Source of the DNA: Candidatus Colwelliibacteriota bacterium | Lineage (GTDB): Bacteria > Patescibacteriota > Minisyncoccia > UBA6257 > Colwellbacteraceae | Length of the DNA: 33,189 nt | Reading direction: 5' to 3' | Assembly (NCBI GenBank): GCA_030700125.1 | Contig: JAUYKE010000014.1 | Location: forward strand, 1-33,189 | Part shown: piece after piece, positions 32,047-33,189 of the stretch | Numbering within the stretch: position 1 is the stretch's first letter | Layout: every line of letters starts with the position of its first letter | Notes under the pieces: generated by a model | Databases searched by the model: none | Seen by the model: the letters and a program-made list of their open reading frames with translations, nothing else | What the model was told of the DNA's origin: nothing | Program-made: the position numbers and the translations under genes

Positions 32047-32230
32047 CCGTAAAACTAAGGCCGCTATTTAAGGCGGCTTTAGTTTTACGGTTATGTGGGC
32101 GAGTGAGAGTCGAACGGGAAGGGGTAGGGAAACGGTAGTTTCCCTTGGCGGAAATACTAAAACCGAGGGGTTTTAGAAAACTCTCCGCCATATAGCGGAG
32201 AGTTTTGTGAGATTCTCTCACACCCGCAAC
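32032..32230 (+). mobile_element. tRNA-3'-end-linked element, copy B (at the CAT tRNA)
   Basis: From the tRNA 3' end: a long hairpin (32047-32090); an inverted copy of the tRNA T-arm (32103-32115 against 32026-32038, 13 bp exact); the 67-nt core (32110-32176), 65/67 identical to copy A with hairpins 32127-32144 and 32157-32176; a perfect 12-bp hairpin (32177-32206); GTGAGATT; and a 16-bp exact direct copy of the tRNA 3' end (32215-32230, original 32032-32047). The unit is 183 bp. The architecture equals copy A, but the tRNA-derived ends are those of this tRNA. Confidence 0.7.
32047..32090 (+). terminator. Long hairpin at the CAT-tRNA 3' end
   Basis: CCGTAAAACTAAGGCCGC (32047-32064) pairs with 32073-32090 at 17 of 18 positions, loop of 8. 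It starts directly at the tRNA end. As at tRNA-Asp it may end transcription or direct 3' processing. Confidence 0.55.
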
Positions 32231-32240
32231 AAAGAAAACT

Positions 32241-33189
32241 TTACCTCACGATCGCTCCAAATACAGATGCGGTTTTCTCCTCGAGCGTCTTATGAAGTTT
32301 ATCTACTTCTTCGCCGACGAGAGTCCTGTCCACACTTCTGTAAATTATCCTGTAGGTGTAGCTAATCTTATCCTTTCCAAACTTTGATTCATCCTCATAC
32401 TTATCTATCAGTTCCACTTCTTCGACTAGGTCGTTGGCTATCTCACGAACCAAGTCGAAATAGTCGTTTGGAATAAAGTTTTTATCTACAATAAAAGAAA
32501 TATCTCTTATAATCGGCGGGTACTTGCTAACCTCAACAAACGGTTGACCGAGAACAAGTTGTTTCTTAACGCGTTCGTCATCTGACCAGAGAAGTCGAAT
32601 ATCAGGCAGCTTCATACCGGCAATGGCAAGTCGTTCGAGCCCAAAACCGTATGCCCAGCCGTTGTAACCCGTGATTCCCATATTCGCGAGCACTGCCTTC
32701 TTTGGCATACCGCCGCCGAGAAGCTCAACCCATTCGCCTTCTGATTGAAGTTCAACTTCAAGAGAAGGATCGGTGTATGGAAAAACATCTTCATTAAAGC
32801 GATACACGGCGTCCTTGCCGAATACGGTTTTGACAATTTCGGCGAGGACGTTTTTTAGGTCGTCTATCTGGAAAATATCGTCGCTGTCCGGCCTTAGATA
32901 CCAGCCGCCCATCTGATGGAAAACATTCATATGATGACGGTCTATTTCGTCTTTGCGGTACACCTTGCCGTAACAAAGCGCCCCCATGCTTTCACGATTT
33001 GCTATTCGTTTTTTAATCTCAGGCAAGTTCCAGTAGTAATACCAAAATACTGTATCGTGCGTGCGCAGAAGGTTTTTGCCGTCAGCATAGTATGTATCCG
33101 ATTTACTTCTGTTCGGGTGGTCGGGCGCAAAATTGAATAGGTCGAAGCTGACTTCAACCGGAACAAGCTCTGGAATATTGATTATGTCG
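32241..33189 (-). CDS. Single-chain phenylalanyl-tRNA synthetase (mitochondrial type), 3' part
   Basis: The frame is open from the right edge of the window; the start lies outside. About 315 residues are seen. The class II core shows F-A-P-D-H-P-N-R-S-K-S-D-T, L-L-R-T-H-D-T, H-H-M-N-V-F-H-Q-M-G-G (motif 2 area), and G-W-A-Y-G-F-G-L-E-R-L-A with D-I-R-L-L-W-S-D-D-E-R (motif 3). The last 90 or so residues (from S-K-Y-P-P-I-I-R-D-I-S-F) form an FDX-ACB anticodon-binding domain. In ordinary bacteria that domain sits on the beta subunit (PheT), so this fused layout is like mitochondrial PheRS. It ends 11 nt from the tRNA-linked element. Confidence 0.88.
   Translation of the reverse strand, partial: DIINIPELVPVEVSFDLFNFAPDHPNRSKSDTYYADGKNLLRTHDTVFWYYYWNLPEIKKRIANRESMGALCYGKVYRKDEIDRHHMNVFHQMGGWYLRPDSDDIFQIDDLKNVLAEIVKTVFGKDAVYRFNEDVFPYTDPSLEVELQSEGEWVELLGGGMPKKAVLANMGITGYNGWAYGFGLERLAIAGMKLPDIRLLWSDDERVKKQLVLGQPFVEVSKYPPIIRDISFIVDKNFIPNDYFDLVREIANDLVEEVELIDKYEDESKFGKDKISYTYRIIYRSVDRTLVGEEVDKLHKTLEEKTASVFGAIVR

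Noticed and set aside
32006-32221. A 71-codon minus-strand ORF
   Set aside because: It runs antisense across the tRNA gene, its hairpin and the repeat core, and its composition is explained by these.
30327-32230. Simple integrative-element att duplication at the tRNAs
   Set aside because: An att duplication explains the direct repeat of the tRNA 3' end but not the inverted T-arm copy, the 165-183 bp size or the shared core, so I left the mechanism open rather than calling an integrated plasmid or phage remnant.

Overview
The window looks like a piece of a Candidate Phyla Radiation (Patescibacteria) chromosome. The signs are short, tightly packed or overlapping genes; a complete non-secretory type IV pilus locus; small versions of housekeeping enzymes; GC-rich palindromes inserted in frame into coding genes; few Shine-Dalgarno sites; and a B12-dependent ribonucleotide reductase. 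TGA is used as an ordinary stop (for example ligA and pilT), so the UGA-glycine code of Gracilibacteria/Absconditabacteria does not apply. I cannot name the phylum more closely from the sequence alone. No transposase, phage gene or CRISPR array is present.

Layout. 1-2240: the end of a secreted protein, a PilX-like membrane protein and a PilM-PilN-like fusion, an outlying pilus/secretion cluster. 2163-8769: a housekeeping run of pth (opposite strand), then lepB, hisS, a HIT hydrolase, rpsU, a YqeY-like gene, ybeY, ftsA and ftsZ; FtsZ carries a long lysine-rich N-terminal tail. 8770-11273: an accessory block that opens with two abutting perfect 38-bp palindromes and holds a nucleotidyltransferase-like protein, a nucleoside deoxyribosyltransferase-like protein, an alpha/beta hydrolase and a Nudix protein. 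11274-14810: a structured leader, class II ribonucleotide reductase and a SIMPL-domain protein. 14825-15493: comF on the opposite strand.

15528-25768 is the main type IV pilus locus: pilM, pilN, pilO, a PilP-like protein, pilB, pilT, pilC, a prepilin, pilD, three more prepilin-like proteins and a PilX-like protein. Together these supply the inner-membrane platform, extension and retraction motors, the prepilin peptidase and major/minor pilins, for attachment and probably DNA uptake (ComF lies next to it). ligA follows directly, then gatC and gatA for tRNA-dependent amidation. 29605-33189 holds a cytosolic trypsin-like protease, tRNA-Asp, murD, two CAT-anticodon tRNAs and the 3' part of a single-chain, mitochondrial-type phenylalanyl-tRNA synthetase.

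The most unusual signal is at 30300-32230. Two different tRNA genes, on opposite strands, are each followed by the same small element: a long hairpin, an inverted copy of that tRNA's own T-arm, a 67-nt core (65/67 identical between copies, with two conserved hairpins), and then a direct copy of that tRNA's own 3' end. Other notable structures are a nested multi-hairpin element between pilB and pilT, an 18-bp inverted repeat overlapping a small ORF before pilC, and a GGGG/CCCC alternating leader before the ribonucleotide reductase.
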